Part shown: in pieces, positions 1 through 5,664 of the stretch
Layout of the letters: each line of letters begins with the position of its first letter
How positions within the stretch are numbered: the first letter of the stretch is position 1
From: a bacterium UBA2214
GTDB lineage: Bacteria; Zhuqueibacterota; Zhuqueibacteria; Residuimicrobiales; Residuimicrobiaceae
Assembly (NCBI GenBank): GCA_002327255.1
Contig: DCUM01000069.1
Location: 32,625 to 39,193 of the forward strand
Length of the DNA stretch: 6,569 bases
Direction: 5' to 3'
Made by a program: the position numbers and the translations under genes
Notes under the pieces: generated by a model
The model's input: only the letters and a program-made list of their open reading frames with translations
The model's database searches: none
Told to the model about the DNA's origin: nothing

Positions 1-43
1 GAGATCGCCCTGTGGAGATCGCCCTCTGGAGAGGGCTCCTACA
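1..43 (-). repeat. REP-like extragenic palindrome with partial tandem copy
   Basis: A 14-base unit, GAGATCGCCCTSTG, occurs twice in tandem (1-14 and 15-28, differing at one base). The second copy continues into a hairpin in which GCCCTCT (21-27) pairs with AGAGGGC (30-36). Read on the minus strand, GTAG (42 down to 39) stands just before the hairpin, which is the anatomy of REP elements mobilised by RAYT (TnpA-REP) transposases. The window starts inside the element, so its left extent is unknown. No RAYT gene is visible, so assignment to the REP class is by structure only. It could alternatively be a transcription terminator for an upstream gene, but no T-run follows it on the + strand. Confidence 0.45.
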
Positions 44-93
44 AAAGATTAATAATTTTTAGTTTAGGCGCATCAATTTACGTGTATTCAGAT

Positions 94-98
94 GAGGT
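94..98 (+). promoter_or_regulatory. Ribosome binding site deciding the ygeW start
   Basis: GAGGT ends four bases before the ATG at 103 and supports that start. The open frame extends upstream to a GTG at 82, but no Shine-Dalgarno sequence lies in front of it. No convincing promoter could be assigned in 44-93; that stretch is simply AT-rich. Confidence 0.7.
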
Positions 99-102
99 AA
101 CC

Positions 103-1296
103 ATGGAACTCGTGCAGGGGAATTTGCAGGCACTTGAAAAACTGAAAGTAAATACCCATAACCAGGACTTTTTGCTGACCTGGGAAAAAAGCGATGACGA
201 GATACAGGCGCTGCTGGTGATTGCGGAGATCCTCCGTGAGAGGCATCAACAGAAAAAACCGCTGCGGATGTTCGAGAGCGGTCTGGCGATCTCCATCTTT
301 CGCGACAACTCGACCCGCACCCGTTTCAGCTTCGCCTCTGCGGTGAACGCGCTGGGGCTGGGCCTCTCGGAGCTGGATGAAGTCAAATCGCAGATCGCCC
401 ATGGCGAGACGGTGCGCGAGACCGCCAACATGATTTCGTTTCTCGCCGAGGTGATCGGCATCCGCGACGACATGTTCCTGGGCGAAGGCAATACCTATAT
501 GCGCGAAGTGGCCGGCGCTGTCCAGGAAGGCTTCGATCAGGGCGTGCTGCACCAGCGTCCCGCGGTCATCAATCTGCAATGCGACATCGATCATCCGACC
601 CAGAGCTGCGCCGATCTGCTCCACCTCAAACATCATTTTGGCTCCCTGGAGGCGTTACGCGGCAAGAAGATCGCCATGACCTGGGCCTATTCGCCCAGTT
701 ATGGAAAACCGCTCTCCGTGCCGCAGGGCATCATCGGCCTGCTGACGCGGTTCGGCATGGAGGTCACTTTGGCCCATCCGCAGGGGTATGAGTTGATTCC
801 GGAGGTCATCGAAATCGCCCGTAACAACAGCCGCGCCAGCGGCGGTCGCTTCAAGATCGTTGACACCATGGAGCAGGCTTTCGAGGATGCCGATATCGTC
901 TACCCCAAATCGTGGGCGCCCTATCAGGTGATGGAACAGCGCACCTCCCTGCTGAAGAAAAGCGACCGTGAGGGGCTCAAGGCGCTGGAAGGGGCGTGCC
1001 TGGCCAACAATGCGCGCTTCAAAAACTGGGAATGCGATGAAGCCAAAATGGAGCGGACGGTACATGGTGAAGCGCTCTACATGCACTGTTTGCCGGCGGA
1101 CATCTCCGGCGTCAGCTGTCAACAGGGTGAAGTATCCAGGGGGGTGTTCGAAAAATACCGGCTGCAGACGTATCGGGAAGCGGGCTACAAGCCTTTCATC
1201 ATCGCGGCCATGATCGTCATGACGCGGATCGGAAATTTCAGGGAAGAACTGAACCGGCTGTGCCGCCAGGGCATGCCAACTGCAAAGAGGACTTGA
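103..1296 (+). CDS. ygeW: YgeW-type knotted carbamoyltransferase
   Basis: This is a 397-residue member of the aspartate/ornithine carbamoyltransferase superfamily, very close in length to E. coli YgeW (about 396). Visible motifs are the carbamoyl-phosphate loop STRTR at 70-74 within FRDNSTRTRFSF, HPTQ at 164-167, and HCLP at 328-331. The segment around 195-205 (AYSPSYGKPLSVPQG) and the sequence as a whole resemble the YgeW branch rather than OTC or ATC. The family is linked to anaerobic purine breakdown, where it is thought to run phosphorolytically on a ureido compound to give carbamoyl phosphate that can yield ATP through carbamate kinase; the exact substrate here is inferred. The protein is cytoplasmic. 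It is the first gene of a three-gene operon, followed after 3 nt by a PLP enzyme and then mocA, the same cofactor context as ygeW loci elsewhere. The ATG at 103 is preferred to the GTG at 82 because of the GAGGT site. Confidence 0.9.
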   Translation: MELVQGNLQALEKLKVNTHNQDFLLTWEKSDDEIQALLVIAEILRERHQQKKPLRMFESGLAISIFRDNSTRTRFSFASAVNALGLGLSELDEVKSQIAHGETVRETANMISFLAEVIGIRDDMFLGEGNTYMREVAGAVQEGFDQGVLHQRPAVINLQCDIDHPTQSCADLLHLKHHFGSLEALRGKKIAMTWAYSPSYGKPLSVPQGIIGLLTRFGMEVTLAHPQGYELIPEVIEIARNNSRASGGRFKIVDTMEQAFEDADIVYPKSWAPYQVMEQRTSLLKKSDREGLKALEGACLANNARFKNWECDEAKMERTVHGEALYMHCLPADISGVSCQQGEVSRGVFEKYRLQTYREAGYKPFIIAAMIVMTRIGNFREELNRLCRQGMPTAKRT

Positions 1297-1299
1297 AAC

Positions 1300-2769
1300 A
1301 TGTCGCAAATCATCAAACATCTGGAACACTCTACGATAAAAAAGACAGCGGCGCGCTGCAAAAGGCTGGGTATCACCATTCCCACGTTTGCGCAGTTGCG
1401 CAATCCCGAGACGCTGCCACCGGGCGTGAAGGAAAAGTTGACCAAAATTGGACTCTGGGATGTCAATCCCCTCAACCTCTACCGCATCACCTGGAAGAAC
1501 GATATTCAGACAGGCCTCTTTGGCGGGGTCAATTATCTTGAAATCCCCTCTGCCTTGAGCGGGGTCGAGGCGCGGATCATTGGACTGGTGGGAAAATATT
1601 TCCCGACGGGCGCCCACAAGGTCGGCGCCGCGTTCGGCTGTCTCGTGCCGCGGCTGGTGAGCGGCGAGTTCGATCCCGAGCGCCACAAAGCGGTGTGGCC
1701 ATCGACCGGCAACTATTGCCGCGGCGGCGCCTTCGACTGCGCCCTGCTGGGTTGCACCGCCATCGCCATTCTGCCCGAAGAGATGTCGCAGGAACGCTTC
1801 GCCTGGCTCCGGGAGATCGGCGCCGAGGTGATCGCCACCCCGGGGTGTGAATCCAACGTCAAGGAAATCTATGACAAATGCTGGGAATTGAAAAAAGATC
1901 CGCTCAATATCATCTTCAACCAGTTTGACGAGTTCGGCAATCCGATCTACCACTATACCGTCACCGGCCCGGCACTCCTGGAGGTACTGTCAAGTCTCGG
2001 CGATCCGGCTCTGCGCGCGGCGGCGTTCATCTCCGCGACCGGATCGGCCGGCACCATCGCCGCGGGTGATTATCTCAAAAAACACCATCCCGATCTCAAA
2101 ATCGTCGCCAGCGAGGCGTTGCAATGCCCGACCCTGCTCATGAACGGCTTCGGCGGTCATCGCATCGAGGGCATCGGCGACAAACATGTGCCGTGGGTGC
2201 ACAACGTCCGCAACACCGATGCCGTCGCAGCCATCGACGATGAGGACTGCATGCGCCTGCTGCGGCTTTTCAACGAGGCGCCCGGGAAAAGTTACCTCAA
2301 GGAAATCGGAGTCCCTGCCAATAAAGTCAACGCGCTGAATCTGCTCGGTATTTCCTGCATCGCCAATCTCCTCGCCGCCATAAAGACCGCAAAATATTAT
2401 GAGCTGGGGCGCAATGATATCATATTGACCATCTTTACCGATTCGGTGGAATTGTACGAGTCCCGATTGCTCGAGCTCGCCGCCGGACGCGGCGCCTATC
2501 ATCGCGACCAGGCCATTCGCGATCATGCCGCTCCGCTGGCGCACCAATCAATCGATTATTTCAAGGAATTGACCCACGCGGATCGCAAGGCCATTCATAA
2601 TCTCAAATACTACACCTGGGTGGAGCAGCAGGGCAAGACCTATGAGGAAATTCTGGCGCAGTGGGAGCCGGCGTACTGGAGCAGGCTTTTTGAGGAAGAA
2701 GTCGTCTATTTCGATGAGCTCATCGAGGCGTTCAATGCCGAAATCGCCGCTGCCCCGGAAACATCCTGA
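1300..2769 (+). CDS. Fold-type II PLP-dependent enzyme (cysteine synthase/tryptophan synthase-beta superfamily)
   Basis: This 489-residue cytoplasmic enzyme has the fold-type II pattern. The PLP Schiff-base lysine is probably K107 in PTGAHKVGAAFG, the substrate carboxylate loop is STGNY at 135-139, the phosphate-binding Gly/Ser loop is SATGSAGT at 245-252, and a Ser that could contact the pyridine nitrogen lies in FTDS at 379-382. About 60-90 residues before the core and a charged helical tail after 400 make it longer than plain cysteine synthases (about 310) or YgeX-type diaminopropionate ammonia-lyases (about 400). It starts 3 nt after ygeW, with AGAGGA at 1286-1291 as ribosome site, and overlaps mocA by one base, so the three are co-translated. 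From context it probably acts on an amino or ureido acid made during purine or hydantoin breakdown, releasing ammonia by elimination. The reaction itself cannot be assigned from sequence, so no symbol is given. Confidence 0.85.
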   Translation: MSQIIKHLEHSTIKKTAARCKRLGITIPTFAQLRNPETLPPGVKEKLTKIGLWDVNPLNLYRITWKNDIQTGLFGGVNYLEIPSALSGVEARIIGLVGKYFPTGAHKVGAAFGCLVPRLVSGEFDPERHKAVWPSTGNYCRGGAFDCALLGCTAIAILPEEMSQERFAWLREIGAEVIATPGCESNVKEIYDKCWELKKDPLNIIFNQFDEFGNPIYHYTVTGPALLEVLSSLGDPALRAAAFISATGSAGTIAAGDYLKKHHPDLKIVASEALQCPTLLMNGFGGHRIEGIGDKHVPWVHNVRNTDAVAAIDDEDCMRLLRLFNEAPGKSYLKEIGVPANKVNALNLLGISCIANLLAAIKTAKYYELGRNDIILTIFTDSVELYESRLLELAAGRGAYHRDQAIRDHAAPLAHQSIDYFKELTHADRKAIHNLKYYTWVEQQGKTYEEILAQWEPAYWSRLFEEEVVYFDELIEAFNAEIAAAPETS

Positions 2770-3347
2770 TGCCGCTGCGACCGCTTCAGGTGGGCGCCAT
2801 CGTTCTGGCGGCAGGAAGCGGCACGCGCATGGGGATGCCGAAACTCCGCCTGCAAATCGGAGAAAAAAGCTATCTGGAGCATATTCTCGATGCCCTGCAC
2901 CAGGAAAATATCGCTCCTGTCGTTTGTATCATCGCCATGGAACAGAAAGAATGGGCCCGGCCGTTCGCGCAGCAAGCGGCGCTGGTGGTCAATCCCCGGC
3001 CGCGGGAGGGAATGCTCTCATCCATCCGCCTGGGGGTGACGGCGCTTCGTGATTGCGCAGGGCTGTTCATCGTTCCCGTGGATCACCCCTTTGTCGGGGC
3101 AGAAACCTATGGCTCCCTGAAACGGGCGTTCGCAGCAAACCCGGATTCCATTGTCAAACCTGTCTGGCATGGGCAAAGCGGCCATCCCCTCATTATCCCA
3201 CAGCGGCTCTTTGAGGCGATACGCTTGAGTGCTGCAGATACAACTTTGAGACAAGTACTGCGCCAGACCGATGAACGTCCCCTCTATGTAAAAGTGGAAG
3301 ATGCGGGTATTCTGAAGAATATCAATAAAAAAAGTGATCTGCCCTGA
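2769..3347 (+). CDS. mocA: Molybdenum cofactor cytidylyltransferase, MocA/YgfJ family
   Basis: This 192-residue protein has the same length as E. coli MocA. It opens with the nucleotidyltransferase signature LAAGSGTRMGMPK at 13-25, then GMLSSIRLG at 81-89, the metal-binding aspartate D105 in VPVDHP, and SGHPLIIP at 137-144. The family transfers CMP from CTP to Mo-molybdopterin, making the MCD form of the cofactor used by xanthine-dehydrogenase-type hydroxylases. The start ATG overlaps the previous stop (TGATG), indicating translational coupling. Its place behind ygeW predicts a molybdenum hydroxylase encoded nearby, which is outside the window. One oddity is the C-terminal segment: it reads GILKNINKKSDL, where related proteins usually have a D-I-D-T-type acidic motif, and the protein ends soon after. 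A MobA-type GTP-using function is less likely given the GHP motif and the context. Confidence 0.85.
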   Translation: MPLRPLQVGAIVLAAGSGTRMGMPKLRLQIGEKSYLEHILDALHQENIAPVVCIIAMEQKEWARPFAQQAALVVNPRPREGMLSSIRLGVTALRDCAGLFIVPVDHPFVGAETYGSLKRAFAANPDSIVKPVWHGQSGHPLIIPQRLFEAIRLSAADTTLRQVLRQTDERPLYVKVEDAGILKNINKKSDLP

Positions 3348-3380
3348 GTCGACTCTTCTCGTTGCAACCAGAGCCCCACA

Positions 3381-3417
3381 AATCACTTGATCGCGATTCC
3401 ATAACAAACTATATTCA
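3381..3417 (+). promoter_or_regulatory. Sigma70-like promoter of the nuclease gene, copy 1 of a shared 37-bp element
   Basis: TTGATC (3387-3392) and TATATT (3410-3415) are separated by exactly 17 bases, giving a predicted transcription start near 3422. The block AATCACTTGATCGCGA (3381-3396) recurs unchanged at 5574-5589 before the phosphodiesterase gene, where the spacer is also 17 and the -10 is also TATATT. It begins 34 bases after the mocA stop, and no terminator separates them, so some read-through from the ygeW operon is possible. The predicted leader to the CTG at 3532 is about 110 nt and contains T7 (3436-3442) and T7A7 (3461-3474) tracts. Confidence 0.6.
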
Positions 3418-3531
3418 TTCTGATTCGCTGCCGCCTTTTTTTGCCGGCGTCTCTTTGTCATTTTTTTAAAAAAACACAATGCCGCGTCCATTCTATCCAA
3501 AACCGCAAACCCAAGAGAAAGCCAGGACGAT

Positions 3532-4641
3532 CTGAAATATAAGACACTCAAAACCCTCATCCTCCTTGTCTCCCCCCTCTTTCTCGGCTGGGGCGGCACC
3601 GGGCATCGCATCATCAACGGCCATGCGACCCATTCTTTTCCCCCGGAGATGCATTTCCTGCTCTCCTGGGACAGCGGACTGGCCGCTCATGGTTCAGATG
3701 CCGATTACCGCAAAAGCAGCGATCCCGACGAGGATATCAGGCACTATATCGATATCGATAATTACCCCGAGTTCCTTTCATCCGGATACATTGCCCAGGA
3801 TTTCGATTCGTTGGCAGCGGTTCATGGCCGTGATTTTATCATGCTGCAAGGCATTCTGCCCTGGACCATCATTCAAACCACGGAGGCGCTTACGGCTGCC
3901 TTCAAAAGTCAGCAATGGGATAAAGCCATGCTGATCGCCGCGGATTTGGGTCACTACGTTGGTGATGCCCACATGCCGCTCCACCTCACCAGAAATTACA
4001 ATGGACAATATACGAATCAAAAAGGCGTACACAGCCGCATCGAATCGAAAATGATCGACCGCTATGCGAACGAGATAACCATAACGGGTAAACGTGCTGC
4101 CTGCATTCCCAGTATTTCCGATTATACTTTCCGGATGATTTATGATAATTACGCCTGTGTCGATTCGGTATTGATCGCCGACAGCATCGCGACGGCACTG
4201 GCGCGCAATACCTGGGACACGGTCTATTACGAAAAATTGTGGCAGCTTTGCAAACCTTTCACCATCCGGCTGCTGGAAGATGCATCATATGACCTGGCCA
4301 GTCTGATTTACACGTGCTGGGTCCATGCCGGCTCGCCGAATCCCGCCACGCACCTGTCTGTCACATCAAGCCCCACAGCGGATTTCACCCTGCATCAGAA
4401 CTATCCCAATCCATTCAATGCGCAAACCACCATCTCTTATACGGTGCAGAAACCGTGCGAAATTTCCATTGTGGTCTTTAACGCGAGAGGAGAGATGGTT
4501 GTGGAGCTCTTCAAGGGCATAAAAGCAGCAGGGCATCACAGGATAACCTGGAACGCTGAAAATGCCGGCACCGGCCTTTACATAATCCAGACAAAGGCCG
4601 GGGATTATCTGGGTACGACCCGATGTCTGCTGATAAAATGA
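3532..4641 (+). CDS. Exported S1/P1 nuclease / Zn-dependent phospholipase C-like hydrolase with C-terminal sorting domain
   Basis: Read from the CTG at 3532 this is 369 residues. Residues 1-19 form a signal peptide (K-rich start, then TLILLVSPLFLG). The predicted mature protein starts WGGTGHRIIN, placing W20 and H25 as in S1/P1 nucleases, where the N-terminal Trp and sixth-residue His bind zinc. Further likely ligands are an Asp at 56-64, H71 in RHYID, H141, D145 and H151 in HYVGDAHMPLH, and H167/E171 in GVHSRIES; the E replaces the Asp of fungal P1 but resembles bacterial relatives annotated as phospholipase C-like. Residues about 285-369 form a FlgD-like domain (NYPNPFNAQTTISY, then NAENAGTGLYIIQT, ending in CLLIK), a type IX-style sorting module. 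It should cleave phosphodiesters (nucleic acid or phospholipid, unresolved) outside the cell. No ATG, GTG or TTG lies in frame between the stop at 3421 and ATG 3649. AGGA at 3524-3527 precedes the CTG with short spacing, so the start is tentative. Confidence 0.8.
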   Translation: MKYKTLKTLILLVSPLFLGWGGTGHRIINGHATHSFPPEMHFLLSWDSGLAAHGSDADYRKSSDPDEDIRHYIDIDNYPEFLSSGYIAQDFDSLAAVHGRDFIMLQGILPWTIIQTTEALTAAFKSQQWDKAMLIAADLGHYVGDAHMPLHLTRNYNGQYTNQKGVHSRIESKMIDRYANEITITGKRAACIPSISDYTFRMIYDNYACVDSVLIADSIATALARNTWDTVYYEKLWQLCKPFTIRLLEDASYDLASLIYTCWVHAGSPNPATHLSVTSSPTADFTLHQNYPNPFNAQTTISYTVQKPCEISIVVFNARGEMVVELFKGIKAAGHHRITWNAENAGTGLYIIQTKAGDYLGTTRCLLIK

Positions 4642-4840
4642 ATCGATCCATATCCCATTTAATCCATAATAGTACCCTACAACGCGGATGCCCAAATTCC
4701 GGGCTACAGCAAACAGGCCTCTTAAACAGTCCTCCACTCAGGGTACCGGGTTCAGCCAGCAACACCCCATCGGTGCCCTTATTTATGCCCCTCCATTTCG
4801 ATATCTTTTGTGATTTTACGCAATATTTTTCGAATAGTGC
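4642..4840. other. Intergenic stretch after the nuclease gene
   Basis: No gene was found here; together with the promoter and leader that follow it, the non-coding interval runs to 4988. The frames carry only short ORFs without ribosome sites or recognisable protein character. The only structures seen are a small GCCC/GGGC hairpin at about 4689-4703 and the terminator candidate at 4741-4785. No tRNA or known riboswitch was recognised. Confidence 0.5.
4741..4785 (+). terminator. Weak intrinsic terminator candidate
   Basis: GGGTACCG (4741-4748) can pair with CGGTGCCC (4771-4778) as an 8-bp stem with one G-T wobble. A 22-base loop has further partial pairing (GGTT with AAC-ACC). The following TTATTTAT is a poor T-run. 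It lies 100 bases after the nuclease stop, so it could end that transcript, but the long loop and weak tail make this tentative. Confidence 0.3.
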
Positions 4841-4869
4841 TTGACATTGACAGCTGATTAGTGTATCAT
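4841..4869 (+). promoter_or_regulatory. Near-consensus sigma70 promoter for the small secreted protein
   Basis: TTGACA (4841-4846) matches the -35 consensus, followed by a 17-base spacer and TATCAT (4864-4869) as -10. Transcription would start near 4876, giving a leader of about 113 nt before the ATG at 4989. TTGACA is directly repeated (TTGACATTGACA, 4841-4852), but only the first copy has ideal spacing to the -10. Confidence 0.75.
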
Positions 4870-4875
4870 GATACA
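4862..4875. promoter_or_regulatory. Putative operator: 14-bp perfect palindrome over the -10 box
   Basis: TGTATCATGATACA is a perfect palindrome that contains the whole -10 hexamer of the promoter at 4841-4869. A symmetric site at this position is the usual layout for a dimeric repressor. The protein that binds it is not encoded in the window and the family cannot be told from the site alone. Confidence 0.45.
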
Positions 4876-4975
4876 AACAAGATCTCTTCTGATGCGTCTG
4901 GTTTTTAACCGCTGCCATCGTATATCCTGATTATCTGCACCGGCTGGTGTACCGCCATGCCGCCCACCCTTAACC

Positions 4976-4980
4976 GGAGG
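4976..4980 (+). promoter_or_regulatory. Strong ribosome binding site
   Basis: GGAGG lies eight bases before the ATG at 4989. It is the best Shine-Dalgarno match in the window and fixes the start of the small secreted protein. Confidence 0.8.
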
Positions 4981-4988
4981 TAAATACC

Positions 4989-5396
4989 ATGCAAACCCCG
5001 AACCTGCACTCCCGCCGTGTCCTTTTTACGTGCTGCATTCTGGCGTTACTGGCCTTCCCCCTTGTGGTGATGGCCGATGTCGCCGTTACCATTCAGGTTT
5101 CACCCAATGTTTTGAACCTGCAAAATTGCGGTGAGGTGGTTACCATTCACACCGACATCGCCTATTCGCAGGTTGCCTCTTCCACGGTGACCTTGAATGG
5201 CGTGCCCATTTTTTACAGCAAATCCGATAATAACGGCTTTTTTGTCGCGAAATTCACCATGGAAGACATCAAAAATTTGCCGTTGAATATCGGCGAGTAC
5301 AACACCATGACACTGGCGGGCGTCACGGTGAACAACGAACCGTTCACCGGTTCGAAAGCGATCATGGTCGTCAACAATATCCCCAAGGGAAAATAA
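4989..5396 (+). CDS. Small secreted beta-rich protein of unknown function
   Basis: The product is 135 residues. Residues 1-29 form a classical signal peptide: RR at 9-10, a hydrophobic stretch at about 11-27, and a likely cleavage after VMA at 27-29. C15 and C16 are not in a lipobox, so a lipoprotein is unlikely. The mature part of about 106 residues is rich in V, T, N and I and looks like one beta-sandwich domain: VTIQVSPNVLNL at 33-44, VVTIHTDI at 50-57, STVTLNGV at 65-72, then VAKFTMEDIKNLPL and IGEYNTMTLAGV, ending in a basic PKGK. Similar segments are familiar from secreted or surface proteins as a repeated module, but I know no function. The gene is monocistronic, with its own near-consensus promoter, a possible operator, a strong ribosome site and an intrinsic terminator, so it is probably well expressed under specific control. 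It has no catalytic motif, and a binding or structural role is only a guess. Confidence 0.8.
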   Translation: MQTPNLHSRRVLFTCCILALLAFPLVVMADVAVTIQVSPNVLNLQNCGEVVTIHTDIAYSQVASSTVTLNGVPIFYSKSDNNGFFVAKFTMEDIKNLPLNIGEYNTMTLAGVTVNNEPFTGSKAIMVVNNIPKGK

Positions 5397-5431
5397 CATA
5401 ACGTCAATGGCTCGTCCATTGGAGAGTCTGG

Positions 5432-5471
5432 AAAGAGGGTCAGGATATTTCAAACCTGGCCCTCTTTTTTT
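5432..5471 (+). terminator. Intrinsic terminator of the small secreted protein gene
   Basis: AGAGGGTCAGG (5434-5444) pairs with CCTGGCCCTCT (5455-5465), an 11-bp stem with one G-T pair and a 10-base loop. Two further A-T pairs can form at the base, and seven T residues (5465-5471) follow. It stands 36 bases after the stop codon. This is the clearest terminator in the window. Confidence 0.85.
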
Positions 5472-5573
5472 ATCCCCTGCTCAATCCTGATTGAAACCTG
5501 CCGATTCGAGTGCCACAACCGGAGTGTTCGCGGCAGCGGCCGATAGGTTTGCCTCCTCGCCGGCCATGCCAAT
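5472..5573. other. Non-coding stretch between terminator and next promoter
   Basis: No gene, RNA or repeat could be supported here. The full gap between the genes on either side is 5397-5774 and otherwise holds the terminator, the promoter element, the inverted repeat and a leader. Confidence 0.5.
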
Positions 5574-5610
5574 AATCACTTGATCGCGAACCCGTAAAAA
5601 GCTATATTCA
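5574..5610 (+). promoter_or_regulatory. Sigma70-like promoter of the phosphodiesterase gene, copy 2 of the shared 37-bp element
   Basis: TTGATC (5580-5585), a 17-base spacer and TATATT (5603-5608) form a promoter with a predicted start near 5615. Over 37 bases it matches 3381-3417 at 32 positions, including all 16 bases of AATCACTTGATCGCGA and all of CTATATTCA. The differences fall in the spacer, as expected if the conserved parts are protein-contacted. The leader to the coding start is about 115-160 nt. Confidence 0.6.
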
Positions 5611-5664
5611 CGCAGCGGCTGTGATGAGACCTTTCAGTCCCCAAACGCCATGCCGTGAATATAG
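5602..5664. repeat. Inverted repeat over the phosphodiesterase promoter -10
   Basis: CTATATTCACG (5602-5612) has an exact inverted copy, CGTGAATATAG (5654-5664), with 41 bases between. The inner flanks GCAGCGGC and GCCATGC are partly complementary. Most of the left arm lies upstream of the predicted transcription start, so an RNA hairpin is unlikely; a looped or paired protein site is possible, or chance. Confidence 0.4.

Noticed and set aside
82..102. GTG start giving YgeW seven more residues.
   Set aside because: There is no ribosome site before the GTG, whereas GAGGT is well placed for the ATG at 103, and the shorter form matches the usual family length.
655..1953. A 432-codon open frame on the minus strand across ygeW and the PLP gene.
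   Set aside because: It lies antisense to two well-supported enzymes, spans their junction, and its translation has no recognisable domain. It is a by-product of codon use in GC-rich genes.
4892..4930. A 12-residue upstream ORF (MRLVFNRCHRIS) in the leader of the small secreted protein gene, possibly a leader peptide.
   Set aside because: It has no Shine-Dalgarno sequence, no run of regulatory codons, and no clear alternative hairpins after it.
5497..5520. GATTCGAGTGCC resembles a tRNA T-loop, raising the idea of a tRNA remnant or attachment site.
   Set aside because: The flanking bases do not form a 5-bp T-stem, and there is no acceptor stem or CCA end.
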